A stretch of 64,000 nucleotides of DNA from Paratinospora sagittata (lineage: Eukaryota; Streptophyta; Magnoliopsida; Ranunculales; Menispermaceae). The position numbers were made by a program, and so were the translations under genes. Positions 47,652 to 60,258 of this stretch are shown piece after piece (position 1 is the stretch's first letter; each line of letters starts with the position of its first letter). The stretch spans positions 44,019,741-44,083,740 of the forward strand of contig CM069593.1 in the NCBI GenBank assembly GCA_035771175.1. The letters run 5' to 3'. The notes beneath the pieces were generated by a model, which made no database searches, was not told the origin of the DNA, and saw only the letters and a list, made by a program, of their open reading frames with translations.

Positions 47652-50600
47652 ATGACTCGAATCTTTGTTCAACGACCTTCTTCTTCTTCTTCTTCGAGTC
47701 AGAATCGCTCTGTTATTGCGCCGCAAATTAATGTCTCTGTTAAGGAAGAAGAACGAGAGGAGGATGTTTTGAAAGAGCAAAGTGGTTTATTAGTTGAAGA
47801 TGAGAAGAAAGACCAAACTGGTTGTAACGATGTTGCGGATTACGCGGAGGTGAAAGAGTTCGATGGGGTTTCGATTACTGAGGGAATTGAGTCAGATAGC
47901 AATGAGGGATTGAGAGGCGCTTCCTTGCGTGCAAGTGAAGGGTGTTCGTGTCCTCCGCCTCCGCCTCCGCCTCCGCCTCCGCTTCCTGTTCCAACCACAA
48001 AACCATTAGTGAGTTCAAGGGGTGGTTCACATGGTGTGCAGACTGGTTCCGCTAGAAGAGCGGTGGCGGCGTGGCCTATTGTTTCGGCTGGGAGTACTAC
48101 TACTTCGAATTCACAACCTTCTCCGAGAAGATGTTATGATGAAGGTGAAGGTTACAACAGCGGGGATGAACGCACCCCTCATTTTGGATTCTGTTATGAT
48201 GATGTGGTACTTTCTTACTGCTACTAATTCACTATCAAACTATGCCTCACCCTCTCTTTAATGTTTATCGTTGATGAATTTGAATTATGAGAAAGATCTC
48301 GATTAAGGGCTTATTTGTTAAATGCTTAAATCTAAAAAAATTATAAATTATATAGTCACTGTAGACACTAGAACTTTATAATAAGAGGGGGCCAAGTATA
48401 TCTTGGACCTTTAATTCTTATGATATAGAAGTAATTAATAATGCTTATCAAATCGTTCAATTAAAATGCTAATATGGAAGAGAAATGCTTTTACGACCCA
48501 AAAATTATACCCAAAATCATATTCACGTCGATGTGGTGTAGGGTGATTAGAGGGTGCTTCCTTTTCCTTTTTTCTCTTTGGTGATGTGGTGATGTAGTTT
48601 ATTGCCACATCAGCTTAGGTATAGATTTGGATATATTTCTTGGGTCGTTTTAACACTCTTTTGTATTACAGGCACTGTTTAATTAATTACCTTTATTTAC
48701 TTTTTAAAGTAATAAATGCATGTATGTGATTAATAGAATTTGGGAGTACATAATGGAGAATCGGTGGATGCATTGCTGGAAAATAAATGTTGCCAACTAC
48801 GTTAAATTGGTTGCGTGATTACTTAATTTATTATTTGAATGTTTCCGTTGTGTATTGGATTGATTGATTGGGTTTGAAAAAACCCAACAAATTTGTATCA
48901 GAGCCTAGTTCGATAAAGGTAGCAGTGAGTATTGGTGCGTGATTGGAGTTGCAATGTTTGTGTATTGAAGATCGATGTTGTGTGTGTTATTGGTACATTG
49001 TTGCTTCGGTGTAGAGATGCAAGTAGATGTCAGCGACGTTGACGTTTGGTGTTGCTCCAATTGTTGTCGGTGCTGCTGCGCTTCCATGGATTATCAGTGT
49101 TGAGTGAGTGAGTAAAAAAATTTAAAAAAAAAAACAAAAGGAAACGCATATGTACTCAAGAGTCAAGAGGAAGAAGGAGAAGTAAGTTGTTTAATAAAAC
49201 AACTTCCAAAAGCATTGAATATTTTGGGAAGTTGTTGATTGAGGCGATGGTGGTGTTTTGCATTGAAGAAGATGTTTAAGTTAATTACTTCCTTGTGCAT
49301 TGGATCAACCATTGTTTATTATATTTATGGTATTATGGGCTGCTGCTATGGTTGCCTAAAAAGACTTGGTTTCTTGGTGGGTTGATTGATCTAAACAAAT
49401 CAAAAGGTTTTTGTATTTGAATTAGGTGGAGCAGTTGAATGTTTTGTTTGTGGTGGAGCAATTGCAAGATCGGATGATTGCAAGATCGAATGATTGAGCA
49501 ATTACAAATCGGATGATTGGTTGAATGTATGTTCCCTTCGTGCGAAGATTGATTGGGTAATTGACATCTCAAGAGAATGAGATGATGGTTTGGATGAATG
49601 ATTGAGTGTTTGTTCGCATATGTTGCGAAGATTGATTGATTGGTTGGTATCTCAAAAGATTGAGATATGTTGTTTTGATTGGTTGATAAGATGATTGGTC
49701 GCTTCTTGACGTGATAACAGATTGATTGGTTGCATCTCAAGGGCATGAGATGAGTGTTCGAATGATCGAGAGATTATTGTTTGTGATTGGGTGATTGGTT
49801 GCACGCTACAATGAAGATTGAAGATTGATTGCTTGGTAGAGTTTTCACCAAGGTGGAGATTGTTGAGATTTTGGTTCGAGCTCAAAATAGAAAGTGTCTA
49901 ATTTGAGTATGAGTAGAATTAAAAGTGTATTAGTTTGAGTAGGTTTCTAATTTTGAGGAGTTTTTAATTGTAGTATATGTCTAATTGTACCGTTTGGGTT
50001 GTATTAGAAGTTTGTCTAATGTTTATTATAAATATGAGATGGGTAGATCAGATTGAAGTGTGGGAGAATGGCTGAGTAACGAGTTATAGGCTGAAAGATT
50101 ATGAGTGATCGAGTGTGTGGCAAGAGGGGAGTGCCGAAGGATGACCCTCTTGTATGTAATCTTCTTAGTATAATTGATTTCTCCACCCGTAGGTGTAGGC
50201 ATCTATTGGCGTAACCACGTTAAATTGGTTGCGTGATTGCTTAATTTATTATTTGAATGTTTCCGCTGCGTATTGGATTGATTGATTGAACCACGTTAAA
50301 TTGGTTGCGTGATTGCTTAATTTATTATTTGAATGTTTCCGCTGCATATTGGATTGATTGATTGGGGTTTAAAAAACTAAACCCCACAGAGTTGTGTAAA
50401 TTATTCATGAGGCTGTTTTCCCTTCCATATTCTCTTGGACATTTCATATAGAAGGTTGGTGTTAGTTGTTTATAGAGGTGCCTGAAATTGTTTATGCTGA
50501 ATGCAGTATTTTAACAAAGTTATTTACATGCATTTTAGCAGAGAGAACGACAATTTGAGCTTGACATAAAACGTGTGAGGGGTTTAGAAGTCAAACGCAT

Positions 50601-53600
50601 GGTAGAGGATGGGAACTGTTTGTTTCGTGCTGTTGCAGATCAAGTGTATGGGGATAATGAAGCATATGATTTGACTCGGCAGATGTGTGTTGATTATATG
50701 GTATTCTCATGTCCTTGCACCCTTTTGAAAATTTTTTTTCTTTAATATTTCTTGTGCTTTTGTTTGTGATTTGTACTGTTTTGTGTCTGTACCTTGTTCT
50801 TTGCTAGTTGTTGCTGTATTTTTTTTTCCTTATCCCTTTGTCTTGTTTAGCTTTTACCATGAACAATTGAGTTCTCAGCTAATTAGACAGCTTTGCACTA
50901 AGTTGTTCCCAGAGTCTGAAGAGGTAGGGACGCAAGCTTTGCGCTAAGGTGGGGCTGGTGGCTTCAAAGCTATGACGTATACCTCAGACGATTGAGCTAT
51001 ATACCTTAAGCTCTATTATGCAAAAGTTAACCATGACTTTCGTGATACTTTGGGCTGATCTTATCTTTTTGAAGTTTTTCCTTTTCTTTTTAATTTTTTT
51101 TTTCAGCTTCACCTCTAATTATCCACGCATAACTAAAAGTGTGGAATTATATTCTATTTTATTCCTTCAAAACACTAGATCTGATCAAAATTTATGTTTT
51201 ATGATTTCAAGCAGTCAAAGCTTACTTTTTCGATTGGGAAAATTTTGGTGCAACTTATTATTTATTTAGCTCCAATATTCTATGTTTAACAGTTCTAGTT
51301 ATGGGAAATCTCAAAAAACATTGACACAACTTCTGAACTATGAACTAATGTCCTACATCATTATGGCCATATATACTGCTATTCCAGTGAATCAAGGACC
51401 AATATGTTGCATCTTTGTTCATTCAGGAAAGGGAGCAGGACCACTTCTGTCAGTTTATAACTGAAGGTTTCACATCTTATTGTAAGAGAAAAAGGCGAGA
51501 TAAGGTAATGTTATTTATCTAAGATACTGCTTCTGCCCTTTACATAGAAAGAATCTTGAAATAACTCAAGCACTGATTGGGAAAGTAAATCACTGCAGGA
51601 TAGAATACTTCTTAATTATTCATTAAGATTTTCATTTCTTCTGTAGTTCCTCGTCACTTTCGTTGACAAGTTCCTTTCAAAATTATTTTTATAGTAGATT
51701 TTGTGCTTCCTTCAAACTATGATGCTTCCACTGTATAGCCCTCAACCTTCTATAAATCAGTCCCTCTCATAGGTGTCTTCAGTAGGCATCCATACCATCT
51801 TAATCAGGTTAACTTTATTTTGTATCTTAATGATTTTTCCTAGTTTCTCTTTAGTTTATTCATGTTTTTTTTTTTTTTTTTTTTTCATTTCCTAGGCTTA
51901 CAACAATCATCTAAATGGTGTTTTAGTTTTATGAAATATAGAGGAAACCGATTCTTAGAAGTTTTCAACTAATATATCCTTGTCAAAGATGGGAAACCTT
52001 CAATATGGTGATCTGGCTCTCGTTAATTCTTTGCCAAGTACTTTACACTTCTTCTGTACGTTGTTTTGGGGTGAGGGTTTATTGATCTCCTTATAAAAAA
52101 CATATAACATTGATGTTTGCCAAATGCTGCTTTTTTTACCTGTTATTGTTTGGTTTATTATTTAATTTCGTACTGATAAAAAATTCCATTTGGTTCTTCT
52201 ACTAGGTGCAGATTTCCCTGTTTGGTGGTTGTGTTTTCCCCCTTAATAAATGTATCAACTTGTTTTTTTGTTGATAGGTATATGGAAACAATATTGAGAT
52301 CCAGGCTTTATCTGAAATGTATAATCGCCCCATTCATATTTATTCCTATAGCACAGGTGCCAACTCTTTATTTAATATAAATAAATAATTGATCATCATC
52401 TAGTGTTGTCTTGTTTGTAACATTCTTCCAACTTCTCATTAATATCTTATTTAATGCAGAGCCTATCAACATTTTCCATGGAAGTTATAAGACAGATACA
52501 CCACCTATACGGCTAAGTTATCATCGTGGGAACCATTACAATGCACTAATTGATCCCCGGCGATTGACAATTGGTGCAGGCCTTGGATTCGGCAATCTTC
52601 GGGGAGTAAGTCCTTTGTGCCTACTTGTTTCTATTTTATTTGCATTTCTTTTGGCTGTATACTTCCTATGACTCTTTGCCTATCATATAACAATGTGTGT
52701 GTCATTTACTTGGCAGGGAAACATTGACAAAGACCAAGTTAAGGCTGCTATTAAAGCTCAACAAGACCAACAAATTGATAATGTAAGTTACCAAAGGGTG
52801 TTTTATTGGTGTTGAATTTGATATAGATTTAGTTAATAATGAGTTTTCTCCTTTCTCTGTCTCAACTTCCTAAACAGGTACTTCTAGCTGAAGGACGCTT
52901 CTATTCAGATCTAGAGCTTACTGAGAAGGAAATGGAGCGCATGGCGATGGAAGTTTCACGGGCTGAATATCTTGCAGATGACAAGTGCAAGAAGCTGATT
53001 GGTTTTAGAGGGTCTTCTGCTTCTACTTCCGCGCCATCATCTTCTAGTTCAAGTAAGTTTGTTTTCCATTATATAAGTCTGTTTCAATGTGGAGATAATT
53101 TCCTATAAACATAGTGGCACTTGAGCTTTCGGATAGTGTTAGAAGTTAGGCATATAATTCACTTGATTTACCCACTAGGAAATCACATCATTGACACACT
53201 TGATTTACCCACTAGGAAATCACATCATTGACACCGTTGTGTTCATCCCCACAGTTTTAGTGGAGATATTCTATTATAGTGGAGTATGATAAGTACTATG
53301 TTTTGTTCCAGTTACATCCTCCTTTATTCCTGTTTGTTCTTTCCCAGCAATATGTTGAAGTTGAATGGAGATAGTGGTTTTTGGTCGATTCTGAATTTAT
53401 GGGATTTCAGTCAACATAACAATCTTTATAATTGATGCCGAGCGTGAATAGGAAGACAAAAAATACACCTTCTCTAACTCGTTGATTCATAAGAATACGA
53501 AGAAAAGAGGAAAAAATAATATGAAAATTCTCGAAATCTATTAATCTCTGTTCCAATAACGCATACAATGGCCTTAAATAGGCAAACGTAGAACAATACT

Positions 53601-54636
53601 TCTAAACCGACTAGAATACTAAAAATAGAAAATATACTAAAACCTATTTAGAAATAAAGATATTGCGATGTATATCGCGTAGCAACAAACAAAATTAAAA
53701 TCAGACTCTTTTAGTAAATTTACTATTTTCGGTAATTTATTATTTTTAGTAAATTTACTATTTTACAAAGAAAAAAAAAAGTAAATTACCGAAAATAGTA
53801 AATTTACTAAAATTAGTAAAGTATCCTAAAATAGGAAAATATTAATTTGAAATTTTCACAAACTCCAACTCTTATCACATTGCATCAATAATGCAGTAAA
53901 AACCCCTCTAATGGGGGAAAACACTTCCCTATGTGGTTTAATGTCAGACGTAGCCAAATTCCTATATTCATAGCTCTGTAAGTTAGATACAGTATTGCTG
54001 GTTAGGCAGTACCTTTAGAGACCCAATTCTAACATCTTCCCTAATATAAGTTTCTTAACCGGTAATTAATTCAGAAGTGGCCCATAGTTGCATTGCCTTG
54101 CATTTGATCTTTCTAATTGAAGCTTCACCCCATAGAGTGTTGGCAAACTATTTCATCTAGGCTTGTTTATCGAAACAGAAAAAGATTTAGTGGAAAAACA
54201 AAAAACAAATTGCTTGGGGAGAATTGGCCCAAATCCATGAATGGGACTTCACAGATCCACAGGCTTCATTGCAAAGTTAAAATGACTGTGGATGGGTATA
54301 ATCAATATTTTTGAAAATTGATTTGCATAATTTGTCGCTATTTCTCTGTTTATTACCGCCCTTCACTAGCTTACTTAAAAACATGTGAACACAGCAGCAG
54401 AGCCCTCGCAGAGCGACTCAAATCTAGGAGATTGGAAGATGTCTCAACCTAATAGATCCCTCAGTAGCGGCATGCAGATGATGCTTTCCATGGGGTTCAG
54501 CTACTTGCAGGCAATTGAGGCGTGCAGCTTATTTGGGGATGATGTGGACTCAATGATTTGCTATCTATTGGAGACAGGCAGCAGTAGTGTTGCATCTGGG
54601 AGCATCAACAGACTCAAAGGGAAAGCAATGGAGTGA
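47652..54636 (+). CDS. OTLD1: OTU-domain deubiquitinase, OTLD1/OTU6-like (8 coding exons)
   Basis: Exons are 47652-48206, 50539-50700, 51427-51504, 52278-52356, 52460-52605, 52717-52782, 52878-53052 and 54395-54636, giving about 500 residues against about 505 in Arabidopsis OTLD1. The start matches the family N-terminus (MTRIFVQR). Residues 1-185 are a disordered acidic/Ser/Pro region with a polyproline tract. The OTU domain covers about 186-330, with the cysteine box EDGNCLFRAVADQVYG (Cys212) and the histidine box RLSYHRGNHYN (His316). The C-terminus has a UBA-like helix group (MMLSMGFSYLQAIEA...DDVDSMICYLLE). OTLD1 is a known plant histone deubiquitinase acting with the demethylase KDM1C in gene repression. 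Uncertain points are the exon 1 donor (48203 or 48206) and NAGNAG acceptors at exons 2 and 8, each changing one to two residues. Confidence 0.92.
48788..50388 (+). mobile_element. Non-autonomous copia-like LTR retrotransposon in OTLD1 intron 1
   Basis: The 3' LTR (49861-50388) starts TGTTGAGATTTTGG and ends CCCCACA. It contains an internal duplication of about 80 bp (GTTAAATTGGTTGCGTGATT at about 50210 and 50290). A 5'-truncated 5' LTR (48788-48889) carries the same end sequence. It is followed by the primer-binding-like TTTGTATCAGAGCC (48892-48905), and AAGGTGGAGAT just before 49861 is the polypurine tract. The 970-base interior encodes nothing recognisable and consists largely of GATTGATTG-rich units with repeated CTCAAG...TGAGAT hairpins. 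Lack of gag/pol makes it a TRIM/LARD-type element mobilised in trans. It lies sense to the gene. Confidence 0.8.
50701..52277 (+). other. OTLD1 introns 2 and 3
   Basis: Intron 2 (50701-51426) and intron 3 (51505-52277) are AT-rich GT-AG introns. A T21-T22 tract lies near 51865-51886. No element or gene was recognised. Confidence 0.7.
53161..53234. repeat. Perfect 37-bp tandem duplication in OTLD1 intron 7
   Basis: The unit ACTTGATTTACCCACTAGGA... occurs at 53161-53197 and again at 53198-53234 without visible change. Confidence 0.9.
53709..53812. repeat. Perfect 31-bp inverted repeat in OTLD1 intron 7
   Basis: The arm 53709-53739 is the exact reverse complement of 53782-53812 (both contain TAGTAAATTTACTA and CGGTAA/TTACCG). 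The 42-base spacer holds another TAGTAAATTTACTA. The rest of intron 7 (53053-54394) is AT-rich. The stretch from about 53440 to 53870 may be an older inserted repeat, but no ends were resolved. Confidence 0.85.
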
Positions 54637-54654
54637 AAAGCCAAAAAAAAAAAA

Positions 54655-54687
<33 letters not shown>

Positions 54688-55800
54688 GAAGGCAAAACAC
54701 AGTTAGAGCTAGAGAGAGTTTTATGGCCTCCTTCTAGGATTAAATTATGTACTTGAATAATGGAAAACCAATGTTTTCAGTTTCAATAAAACGTGGTTAA
54801 TCTGAAAGCTATATTCTGCACTAGTAGATGAGAACAAGATCCTCTATGCTCATGACAATGTTCACTGCGTTTTCTTTAGGCAGTAGCATGGTTAGCATGG
54901 TTGCCTGCTTCAGATTCTATTTTAGAGCAACCTGTTCTTGTAACTTTTGAGTATACAAGATAAAGTTGTAAAATTATAGACACCAGAGCAAGAGGAGCCA
55001 TCAAAATAACTTTTTATTATAAAAAATAAAATAAAATAAAAATTGACAGACTTGGGCTTGCCTTATATTGTAAGACGTAGTTAAGTTATGTATTTCTTTT
55101 CTTTTTTTATTTACTTAAGTTAATTTTTGAAGAGAGAAAAATTGATGCTGTAAATATGAGAAAAAATTACTATTAAGGGGTTAGTTCGTTGGTTCGGGGA
55201 GTGAATTATGAGGTGCGATTAAGAGACTCAGTACGAGTTCTAGTCTGTTCTCGTTTATTCTTTTTGAAAAATATTTTTTTGTCCCTGCAAATCTTCGAAT
55301 TCGAAAGGAGGGTGCCGAAAAATTGATACCAAAATATATATATATATATGAGAAAAACATTTTTGGAATGTATAAAATGAGTTTTTTTTTCCTTACAAAT
55401 CCTATTCATCTTTCAAAAGCCTGACAAAAAATTGAGAAAAAAAGAAAAAGAAAAAGAAAGAGAAGAACGTTGAATTCAACAGATACAGAGTACCGTTGAA
55501 GAAAATTTATATAATATAATATATAGGTGATTATTTTTATATATTTAAAAATAATATATTCAAAATTAAATAAGTTTTGGACACGTCAGTGTTGAAGAGC
55601 AGCCACCCATTAAAAAAAAAGGTATGCATGCCGCCCATTGACCGATAGCATGCATGTTTTTCATTTTTTTATTTTTGAAGTCCATGTTTTTCATTTTTAA
55701 TATATATATATATAATTTGTTAATAAAAAAAATAGATTTGTTAATAAAAAAAAGAAAAAAAAATATCATTCGAAGTTTACTATCACAAACAAGTAATAAC
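54637..55800 (+). other. OTLD1 3'UTR, (CA)15 microsatellite and spacer
   Basis: Right after the TGA there is an A16 run (54643-54658) and (CA)15 (54659-54688), inside the likely 3'UTR. The likely 3' end falls near 54800-55000. The spacer beyond is AT-rich with (TA)n and A-rich runs. No gene is visible. Confidence 0.55.
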
Positions 55801-55988
55801 ATGTACTTAACAAGGACAAGTACACTAAGGCACACTGAAACTGCTACAGACCATAACTAAACTTAACAAATATTCAAGAACGACTTGAAGAAAGCGTAGG
55901 ATAATACTCTTTAAGACTGGAAGAAAACTAGAAGACTTGATGATTTTCGTCTGAGGACTCGATGATCTGCAACTGAAGAGTGAAGTGG

Positions 55989-55996
55989 TATTTATA
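55989..55996 (-). promoter_or_regulatory. TATA box of the viral relic's intergenic region
   Basis: On the minus strand CTCTATAAATACC occurs downstream of the coding part, followed by a CT-rich stretch toward 55870. This matches the usual position of the genomic promoter in circular pararetroviral genomes, after the polymerase and before the leader. Activity is not implied. Confidence 0.45.
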
Positions 55997-56373
55997 GAGG
56001 TTGAGGAAGCTTTGCGGACTTTAGACGTCTTTAAATCTGGACAGCTGGAGGATAAGAAGGAATCTGGGAGTGGTTGAGTCGAGTGGAGTCTGAACTGACA
56101 GGTGCATGTGCGTAAAGTTGATGGCAGACAAGGCGTGCTGGTGAACAGTCTTATTTTTGGAAAAGTAAACAGTACGTTGTCGCTACTGTTCATGCTTTAT
56201 CAAAATAAGATGCTTGACGTTTTGTCGTGTTGTGTCGGTAGGAATTGACAGGGTGATCTGTTTGCGATGAGAACGAATCTTTGCACGATGAGATTGACAA
56301 TGGAGGACAAGCTGGTGGATGCTGACATGGCGGATATTGACAATGGAGAAGGATAACGTGGTCGTCATTATGT

Positions 56374-57792
56374 CTATGGAGACGGTGATTGCAATTCAGG
56401 GAATAGACGTATGAGTTGTCGTCGGAAATGGTAAAGCCATCTGAGGACATTGGCTAAGTGTGAAGATGCATTCTGTGTTGGGGGAGACGTAGCACGAGGA
56501 GAAGGAGTTCTAGGAAAATAAAAGGAACGTCTATACTGACGTTGGTGGAGGCATTCACGAACTGGAGGAGGAACGGTGGAAACCTGCAAAGTAGGAAACG
56601 TACCTTTGTACAATTGGCGTTTCTTGAAGAAGAACTGAGAGCTGAGGCGAATACCTGGAAATGAAGATTTCTTGGTCATCTTGTCACGGTGAAGGATTGT
56701 GAGAATGCGAAAGAGAAAGGTTTTCTGCTTCGTTGGAGAAAAGTGATTCAGTTTCCCAATACGTCTGCGTATCCTGAAAATATGGAGGAACTGGAGAAGA
56801 TGTTTCAGCTAAGTCATTAGCTTGAGTTTCTTCAATGATCTGTTCTTCAGTTAGGGGAGCATTAGGATTATCAGGACTGAATGGTGCGATGGATTCTATC
56901 AGAGAGAACAAATGGTCTTCATGGATGAACTCTTGAGGACCTCGGATGATTGGCAGAGGTTGAGTATCCGAATTGTCGTTAATGTCGTGGAGAAAATTGC
57001 ATAGACTAGTAAGGATGGAATTTGAGAGAAAACAGGAGTATGATTGAAACCTCTGTATATAATGCTCAGCAACAATGCCTTGTTCTGAATCAGAATATGG
57101 ATGATAGCATATATATATATATATATATATATAAGTCTTGAGTTCTGGTTCTGCTTAATGGTCTGGATCTCAGTTATCCAAAAGGATAATGGAGCAAATA
57201 ACTGCAGACAATCTTTGATCCGTGGAGGAAGAGGAGATTGGACTTCCCGAAGAATTTTGGTATGAGGGAAGGTGATAGCAATCCTGTATAAACAGGAAAC
57301 AGACCAAATGTACCAGTAAAGGTTATTAGTGAGAATGGGCCTAAGATGGAAGATGAACAGGTATGGGTAGGCCTGGTGAAATGGATTTCCATATTGAAGT
57401 TGATCAGAAAAATTCATAATGTGTTTGTGGGTAAAGTAAAATATTTTGGACTGGGCCAATAATTTTACTTCATGAGCAGTTTTTGGTTCTGGGATGTTTG
57501 GTGGAACAGTAATGGTACAAATTAGTGGAATTGGTCCAGAAGGAAGATGAAAATTAATGGGCTTGGACCTGGTAATGAGCTTGGGTTGTAGTAACAGTGG
57601 AAGGCTTGAGAAATTGGTTAATAGTGAAATTGGAGAAACAATTTTGGACTTTTGGATTGGACGGATAAGAAAATCTGCAAAGACATTCTTAGTTTCTTTG
57701 ATGTGTTTGACAGTGAAGTCAAATTGGGTGAACCATTCTTGTAGCCTTAACAGTTGTAGAGGAGGAACAAGTTTGTTCTTGAAGTCCAACAT
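56374..57792 (-). pseudogene. C-terminal tail region of the viral polyprotein relic
   Basis: After the RNase H part the reading frame shifts (near 57800). One open stretch (57792-56899) opens with residues from the end of the RNase H/tether region (RLQEWFTQFDFTVKHIKETK) and continues for about 250 residues without a domain I recognise. It includes an (ATATAT) tract at about 57108-57131 translated as Ile-Tyr repeats. Shorter proline-rich stretches follow (56911-56684 and 56679-56374). Whether the tail belongs to the original polyprotein or is partly degenerate non-coding sequence is unclear. Confidence 0.5.
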
Positions 57793-57799
57793 TTTTGGG

Positions 57800-58187
57800 A
57801 AGGCTGAATTGTCCTCTGGATTTCAAACTTAACGGGCCAGAGGAAAAAGACAAATTTCTGTATACCATATTTTACTGCAAGAATTTCTTTGATTGTAATA
57901 TGGTAATGGAGTTCTGCTTGAGAAAATACGCCACTCTGATATCCACAAATGTGGTGTTTTGCATCATTGAGTTCTATGAGAACTGCACCCAAATAATGAT
58001 CTGAAGCATCGGTGTGAAGGATGATTTGTCCAGTAGATGGAATCACCAATGGTGGTGGATTCTGACAAATTTCTTTCAGATGTTGAACTGCCTGTGTATG
58101 GGATGATTGCCAAGGTGGAGGATTCTTCTTGAGTAATGCAGATAGCGCTGAAATATGCTGAGATACTTTTGGTAAGAAGATCCACAA
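57800..58187 (-). pseudogene. RNase H domain of the viral relic
   Basis: The stretch contains HTDASDHYLGAVL and the helix HYHITIKEILAVKYGI, typical of pararetrovirus/retroelement RNase H with Asp and Glu positions present. It is in the same frame as the reverse transcriptase but separated from it by an in-frame stop at 58220-58218, and its end is cut by the frameshift near 57800. Confidence 0.8.
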
Positions 58188-58217
58188 ATAATTGACTATT
58201 ACAAGGAATTGCTGTAG

Positions 58218-58975
58218 CTATTCTCTGGTAAGATTTTCAGCAGGGAACTTTAGAAGTTCAATAGCAATGTGTGGACCAAGTTGATAAACACCATTGAATA
58301 TTTTCATGCCGAGGAAGTCAATTTCAGAAGTATTAAGCACACTTTTCTTTTTAGAGAGCATTATACCAGTTACATCTGTGATATCCAGAAACTGATGGAG
58401 GAGTTGATGATGTTCTTCTTCAGTTTTGGAGAACAAGAGAATATCATCGATGTATATTAATGCAGTGGACAACAAGGGAGCATAAATACATGTCATTGCT
58501 TTCTGAAATAAGGAAGGTGCAACCTTAAGACCAAAAGGCATGACTATCCATTGATAATGTGCATTTGGAATGCAGAATGTTGTTTTAGGACGGTCATCCG
58601 GATGAATTCCTAGTTGCCAGAAAACAGCTTTGAGATCAAACTTGTTGTAGATTGTTAATCCATCAAGGAGTGTTAGCTGAGATGAGATTTTTGGCAGAGG
58701 GAATTTGTCATCTGTGAGGAACATATTAAGAGGTCGGTAATTGATTACCAATCTCTTTTTTTCACGTCTTTGTTCTGCACGTTTGTTGATGTAGAATGCT
58801 TGACATGCCCAATCATAGGTAGTTGGTTCAATCAGACCTTAGGCAGTAAGTTCTGCACATTCTTGCCTGGCAAGCTGAAGTTCATCAGGAGGCATTCCTG
58901 GATGGATAGCTTTAGTTGGATTAAGATCTTCATTCTTTTTGAAAGGAAAGCGGACAAAATAAGTAGGGTTCTTCC
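58218..58975 (-). pseudogene. Reverse transcriptase domain of the viral relic
   Basis: The longest open part is 58751-58218 (177 residues). It has the fingers/palm motifs NYRPLNMFL, FDLKAVFWQLGI and MPFGLKVAPSLFQKAM and the catalytic YIDD at 58454-58443. The domain starts further upstream (to about 58975) but is interrupted there by a stop (TAA at 58842-58840). The sequence is closer to caulimovirid than to Ty3 reverse transcriptases by its PFGLK.APS.FQ pattern. Confidence 0.85.
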
Positions 58976-59039
58976 ATAGAGGATGAGGATTTTGAAAATC
59001 CTTGTGAGAATCAGTAAATGATCTTTTAACTTGGACTGG

Positions 59040-59735
59040 AGATCATCTAGATTCTGTATTGCATACATCTTTGGAACTGATGTATATGGAAGAAATTGTT
59101 GACGGAATTGTATACCATGGGGTAGTATACGTAACTTAGTCAAAGCGTAAATGTCCATGCCGATAAGAATATCTTTGTCAGGAAGATCACAACCAATAAT
59201 GTGCGTCTAGATTATGTAATCTGGGAAGAATTTGATTCCAATTTTTGAACTGGTAATGAGATTAGTCTGGAAAATCTCATTGTTGGCAGCTTTAAACAGT
59301 TCTTTGTGTGGTGTCCAACATTTAGGTGGAAGGATTCTTGGATTCATCATGCTTTTGAAAGCTCCAGTGTCAAAATAAGCAATCACAGAAATGGGATTAT
59401 CATATTCGTCTGCAAAATGGATATGAGAGCATATGGCATTGAATGAGTAACCTTGGATGTTGGAAATGAGTGGGAAATCATACCCATAAAAGCATCATCT
59501 GCATCATCATCAGAAGTTATCAGAGGAGAATCAATGTCAGAGTCGGATATTTCAGCTGCTTGATAGGCAAAGATTGTTTCTTCACCAAGTGAATCCTGTT
59601 ATGAGAAAACAGATTCAATATCTTGATCAGGAGATAAAGAATAAAATTGTTGAATCTGATGAATGAGATGCTGACTATTTTTCTTCTTAGGACATTGTTT
59701 AGCAAAATGGCCTGGTTTTTTGCAGATGTAGCAGG
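59040..59735 (-). pseudogene. Zinc knuckle and aspartic protease region of the viral relic
   Basis: A CCHC knuckle CYICKKPGHFAKQC spans 59733-59692, preceded by Lys/Arg-rich sequence (to about 59900). A DTGA aspartic-protease motif lies at 59371-59360, followed downstream by a stop near 59214 and then the open part toward 59000. Stops at several points (for example near 59596) break the frame. Confidence 0.75.
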
Positions 59736-60258
59736 TAGCTTGCTTTGGTGAGGAAGATCGTCTTCTTTTAAAATATCGTATTCTCTTTTACTTTTTAGAG
59801 AATCTCTTGGAGTACCATGGAGAGTGCTTTTTATGACGAAACTTCTTCTTCTTGGAGTATTTTGAGAAATATTTTTTCTTTTCTTTGCAAAGGCATTTCT
59901 TTGTATCCTTACAGCCAATTTCGAGGTAATTCTTTCGGCAAGCTTGGGAGAAATCAACAGAAGGGTCTTTCATTTCCTTCCATAATTTTTGAATTTCACA
60001 TAATTTATCAATGGTTGTAGTGAGGAACTGGAAAATCTCAGCAAAAGAGATTTGTTCCATTGGTCTGTCAGTTGCAAGAATAAGACGATTGATTTATGCA
60101 TGTGTCTCTTCTGGAAGAGAAGCAATATATGTATACTTGAGATCAGGCTTGTTGATTCCACTGAGTAAGTGGAAACGAAGGATCATATGGGAGAAGTGTT
60201 TTTGTAACTTCTTTCGATCAGGATAACAACACTTCATGGTGAAGAATTCTTGTTTGTA

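Noticed and set aside
48905..49885. Minus-strand frames of 60-137 residues rich in Asn/Gln/His
   Set aside because: They are translations of GATTGATTG-type repeats inside the non-autonomous retrotransposon.
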